Shown piece by piece: positions 61,576-64,000 of a DNA stretch of 64,000 nucleotides. The DNA comes from Alphaproteobacteria bacterium (GTDB lineage Bacteria > Pseudomonadota > Alphaproteobacteria > Oceanibaculales > Oceanibaculaceae). The first letter of the stretch is position 1; each line of letters begins with the position of its first letter. Location of the stretch: NCBI GenBank assembly GCA_018823745.1, contig JAHJHR010000017.1:248001-312000 (forward strand). The letters are read 5' to 3'. A model generated the notes under the pieces. The model made no database searches and was not told where the DNA came from. It saw nothing but the letters and a program-made list of their open reading frames with translations. Position numbers and translations under genes: made by a program.

Positions 61576-61610
61576 GGACCGGCCGCAGGACGGATTTGCG
61601 GCCCCGGTCC
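61576..61610 (-). promoter_or_regulatory. Hairpin between fusion protein and RND pump genes
   Basis: GGACCGG-CCGCA (61576-61587) pairs with TGCGG-CC-CCGGTCC (61597-61610) with a two-base bulge. It lies in the short gap of the operon. It may stabilise the upstream message or set the ratio of fusion protein to pump. Confidence 0.45.
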
Positions 61611-61616
61611 GGGATG

Positions 61617-62843
61617 CTATTGGCGCTGGGCGACCAGATTGGCCGGCGAGACAGGCTGGAGCGTGTCCATGGCAACCTGCTGCGGTGCCACCAGCACGCC
61701 CGGGCGGACCCGGTGCAGGCCATTCACGACGATCCGCTCGCCCGCTTCCAGACCGGCAGTGACGACGCGCAACCCGGCATCGATCACCGGCCCCAGCTGG
61801 ACGGGCCGATAGGCGACGCGGTTATCCGCGTCGACGGTCAGGACGAATTTCTTGTCCTGATCGGTGCCGATGGCCCGCTCGGTGACGACCACCAGCGCGC
61901 CCGACCGGGGCTCGCCCATGCGCAACCGCACGAACTGGCCCGGCATCAGCGTGCCGTCCGGATTGTCGAACTGGGCACGCACCCTGACCGTGCCGCTGCG
62001 CATATCGACTTGGTTGTCGATCAGCTGCAATTGCCCCTGCAGCGGCGTGCCTTCCGTGGCGGCCGTACCCATCGCGACGGGAATACGCTCGATCTGCGGG
62101 CGGCCATCCTCGACCGGCACAGCCTTCAGGGCGCGCGCAACGACATCTTCATTGACGTCGAAGCTGGCATAGATCGGGCTGACCGAGACCAGATTGGTGA
62201 GGATTGGTGCGCCCGCCCCTGCGGCAACCAGATTGCCGATGGTGACCTCCAGTCGACCGACGCGCCCGGCAACCGGGGCACGGATTTCGGTATAGCCAAG
62301 ATCGAGCTGCGCCGATTGCAGCGCAGCCTGCGCGGCCCGCAGATTGGCCAGTGCCTCGTTATAGGTGCTGACCCGCTGGTCGACGACGCTCTGGGAAATC
62401 GTCCCGCGGTTGGCCTGCTGCAGCTGCTGGGCGCGGTCCTGTTCTTTCTTCGCCAGGCTCACCCGCGACTGGGCGGCCACCACTTCGGCCTGCAGCCGGT
62501 TGACTGCTGCGGCATAGGGGGCCGGATCGATGGTGATCAGCCGGTCGCCCTTCTGGACCAGGGCACCTTCGCGGAAATGCACGGCATGCACCGCCCCGGT
62601 GACGCGGGAGCGGATATCGACCCGCTCCACCGCTTCCAGCCGGCCGGAGAAATCATTCCACAGGCTGACAGTGCGCTGCTCGACAGTGGCGACAGAAACC
62701 GGGACCGCCATCTCGGCCGGGGCCTGTGTCGGGGCTTCAGCCTGTGCCCTATGTCCTGTCTGTGTGACATAGACCCCCACAGCGCCAGCACTGGCAGCAA
62801 GAAGGAAGCCTGCGCCTACAAGGCGCCGAAAAACCTTACTCAT
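61617..62843 (-). CDS. RND efflux periplasmic adaptor (membrane fusion protein)
   Basis: A 408-residue AcrA/MexA-like protein. It has a signal or anchor helix (about 9-28) and no lipobox Cys, unlike AcrA. The biotinyl-lipoyl half is RVDIRSRVTGAVHAVHFREG and later VAGRVGRLEVTIGNLVAAGA, separated by a coiled-coil hairpin (about 95-165). It bridges the pump to the outer-membrane channel. The frame extends upstream 34 codons, but ATG 62841-62843 (complement) follows a GGAG site. Divergent from the TetR gene, which probably represses it. Confidence 0.9.
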   Translation of the reverse strand: MSKVFRRLVGAGFLLAASAGAVGVYVTQTGHRAQAEAPTQAPAEMAVPVSVATVEQRTVSLWNDFSGRLEAVERVDIRSRVTGAVHAVHFREGALVQKGDRLITIDPAPYAAAVNRLQAEVVAAQSRVSLAKKEQDRAQQLQQANRGTISQSVVDQRVSTYNEALANLRAAQAALQSAQLDLGYTEIRAPVAGRVGRLEVTIGNLVAAGAGAPILTNLVSVSPIYASFDVNEDVVARALKAVPVEDGRPQIERIPVAMGTAATEGTPLQGQLQLIDNQVDMRSGTVRVRAQFDNPDGTLMPGQFVRLRMGEPRSGALVVVTERAIGTDQDKKFVLTVDADNRVAYRPVQLGPVIDAGLRVVTAGLEAGERIVVNGLHRVRPGVLVAPQQVAMDTLQPVSPANLVAQRQ

Positions 62844-62921
62844 CCTGGACTCCTTGACCGGCAAGCGGTCGTGTTCGAGGCGATGCACGCGGTCAGGAGA
62901 GCCGGACAATCCGCCTTTATG

Positions 62922-62937
62922 TGTAGTGGATGCTACA
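62922..62937. promoter_or_regulatory. Candidate TetR operator
   Basis: TGTAG, six bases, CTACA form a short inverted repeat midway between the divergent adaptor gene (start at 62843) and the TetR gene (start at 63010). TetR-family repressors of efflux pumps usually bind such sites in this position. Confidence 0.4.
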
Positions 62938-63009
62938 AATGTCACTCTGGACGGGCGGCGTCAAGCGGTTTATATAGTGGTTAGTAAAAAAATAAAAGGA
63001 GGAAGCTCC

Positions 63010-63612
63010 ATGGCCAAAGGCCGCCCCCGCGCCTTCGATATGGACGACGCCCTGGACAAGGCGCTCAAGCTATTCTGGACGAAAGGATACGAGGGCACCT
63101 CGCTCTCGGACCTCACCCAGGCAATGGGTATCAACCCGCCCAGCCTCTATGCCGCCTTCGGCAATAAGGAGGGGCTGTTCCGGCAGGCACTCGACCGCTA
63201 CATGGGCGAGATGGCTGGCGGTTGCAGCGCCCTGAACGCCCCGACCGCGCGCGGCGTGGCCGAGGCCCTGCTTTATGGCGTTGCCAATGTCGATCCCGAG
63301 ATGCCGCCCGGCTGCCTGCTGGTACAGGCCGCCCTGTCGTGCAGCGATTCGTCGGAAACCGTCCGCCAGGAGCTGATCGACCGCCGCCAGGGCGCGGAAG
63401 ACGCCCTTAGGGAGCGTTTCGAGCGCGCCCAGCGTGAAGGCGATCTGCCACCAACGGCCAGCCCGGTCCGGCTGGCGCGTTTCCTGACGGCCATCAGCCA
63501 GGGCATATCGGTTCATGCCGCCAGCGGTGTCGGCCGGCAAGAGCTGATGGAAATTGCCGACATGGCCCTGAAGGCCTGGCCAGCGATCCTGGACTCCAGC
63601 CCGACCAGCTGA
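63010..63612 (+). CDS. TetR-family repressor of the RND pump
   Basis: A 200-residue helical regulator. The helix-turn-helix is at about 29-52 (LSDLTQAMGINPPSLYAAFG), and the C-terminal ligand domain includes VDPEMPPGCLLVQAAL, as in the AcrR/YxaF-like TetR_C group. The frame extends 52 codons upstream through the promoter; ATG 63010 with a GGAAGC ribosome region is preferred. It would release the operator on binding drugs or metabolites. Convergent with the cytochrome gene. Confidence 0.85.
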   Translation: MAKGRPRAFDMDDALDKALKLFWTKGYEGTSLSDLTQAMGINPPSLYAAFGNKEGLFRQALDRYMGEMAGGCSALNAPTARGVAEALLYGVANVDPEMPPGCLLVQAALSCSDSSETVRQELIDRRQGAEDALRERFERAQREGDLPPTASPVRLARFLTAISQGISVHAASGVGRQELMEIADMALKAWPAILDSSPTS

Positions 63613-63630
63613 CCGGGGCATAAATCCCGG
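63613..63630. terminator. Weak hairpin after the TetR gene
   Basis: CCGGG and CCCGG pair over an 8-base loop directly after the TetR stop, in the 29-base gap between convergent genes. Only five base pairs and no T-run, so the terminator call is tentative. Confidence 0.3.
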
Positions 63631-63641
63631 CCAGCCCTGGC

Positions 63642-64000
63642 TCACAACGCCGGGCAATGCGCGCCATTCGCGGCCCAGGCCTGGATCAGCTGGGCGAAGC
63701 TTTCCTGCGTACCCGGTGCTGGCGCACGGCCCTTGCCTGGGTTCCAGGCCCAGCCGACCAGTGAATCCTCGGCCATGTGCTTGACCAGCGCCGCCATATC
63801 CTTGCCGCCATTGCGGGCCGGGTCCTTGATCTGCTGGCAGATCTGGCCCAGCGACTTGCCCTCCCAGGCCATTGAGGCCGGGGCGAGATGCCAGTGCGGA
63901 TCACCGGGCACACCGGCACCACTGCCGGGCAGATCGAAATTCGCCGCACCGTGGCAGGTGCTGCATTTCATGCCCGGCGCGCCATGCCCGTCAGCGCCGC
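63642..64000 (-). CDS. c-type cytochrome-like protein, C-terminal part (cut by window edge)
   Basis: The last 119 codons are in the window; the frame stays open at the right edge. Near the edge the single haem motif CSTCHG fits C-x-x-C-H. Then come [20 protein letters not shown] and the tail [20 protein letters not shown], a pattern I associate with cytochrome subunits annotated with isoquinoline 1-oxidoreductase and other periplasmic molybdenum hydroxylases. Signal peptide is not visible. The ATG at 63971 lies inside the haem region and is not a true start. Confidence 0.7.
   Translation of the reverse strand, partial: GADGHGAPGMKCSTCHGAANFDLPGSGAGVPGDPHWHLAPASMAWEGKSLGQICQQIKDPARNGGKDMAALVKHMAEDSLVGWAWNPGKGRAPAPGTQESFAQLIQAWAANGAHCPAL

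Noticed and set aside
59142..62984. Very long plus-strand frame (1280 codons) opposite the RND pump and adaptor
   Set aside because: It is the antisense of two strongly conserved genes. Its protein is rich in His, Gln, Arg and Asp without domains, which is typical of a GC-rich shadow frame.
1..64000. CRISPR arrays, tRNA/rRNA genes, insertion sequences, integrases and phage genes
   Set aside because: No direct-repeat arrays, cloverleaf-like segments, transposase motifs or phage structural genes were recognised on either strand.

Overview
This 64 kb window looks like chromosome from a high-GC alphaproteobacterium, plausibly a free-living Rhodospirillales-type heterotroph. The evidence is the strong GC bias at third codon positions, a DUF1491 gene, PAS_5-type sensors, many solute transporters and CoA-linked catabolic genes, and intergenic hairpin repeats of the CTTGA-loop kind. 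The genus is inference only. Genes are tightly packed and no gap between genes exceeds 300 bases. I saw no tRNA, rRNA, CRISPR array, insertion sequence, prophage or replication origin.

Left part (1-18.5 kb), scavenging and catabolism: an edge-truncated ABC substrate-binding protein, an isocitrate-lyase-superfamily enzyme, PhnN with an MFS carrier, an M14-like metallopeptidase, two EamA exporters, a CaiB CoA-transferase, a two-subunit CoA-transferase-fold enzyme, a second MFS carrier, two envelope proteins, an amidase and a HyuA/HyuB (oxoprolinase) pair.

18.4-25.9 kb appears to be one regulon: ridA-dadA-thioesterase, a divergent GntR/FCD regulator, a TRAP transporter (dctP, dctQ, dctM), and divergently an Asp/Glu-racemase-superfamily enzyme with an L-2-amino-thiazoline-4-carboxylate hydrolase homologue. 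A 10-base sequence, GGATACACTT, occurs in both divergent promoter regions and may be the GntR operator. The genes suggest import and ring opening of a small cyclic, possibly sulfur-containing amino acid derivative. 25.9-31.4 kb continues with a quinone oxidoreductase, an acyl-CoA ligase, an orphan molybdenum-hydroxylase large subunit and a CBS protein.

31.3-42.4 kb is an exopolysaccharide locus: flippase, initiating phosphosugar transferase, GH18 hydrolase, two FkbM methyltransferases, a chain-length protein with a degenerate kinase domain, Wza-like export lipoprotein, WecG-type glycosyltransferase and Wzy-like polymerase. From wbaP-like to wzy-like most genes overlap, so they probably form one operon.

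43.1-48.9 kb is the most unusual block: a minus-strand operon of two SyrD/PvdE-type (cyclic-peptide exporter) ABC half-transporters, an SPFH/prohibitin-like membrane protein, a membrane-anchored type-1 periplasmic binding protein of visibly lower GC, and a tiny two-helix membrane protein. No peptide biosynthesis gene is adjacent. This is my candidate for an undescribed system.

49-64 kb holds a small secreted protein, a zinc alcohol dehydrogenase with a possible alternative-hairpin leader, two divergent PAS_5 proteins, ArfB, a ferrisiderophore-reduction type cluster (DUF4198, DUF3649-like, PepSY, DUF3325-like), an AhpD-like protein, a UxaA-family dehydratase with a cupin-like partner, an RND efflux pump with its TetR regulator, and an edge-truncated c-type cytochrome.
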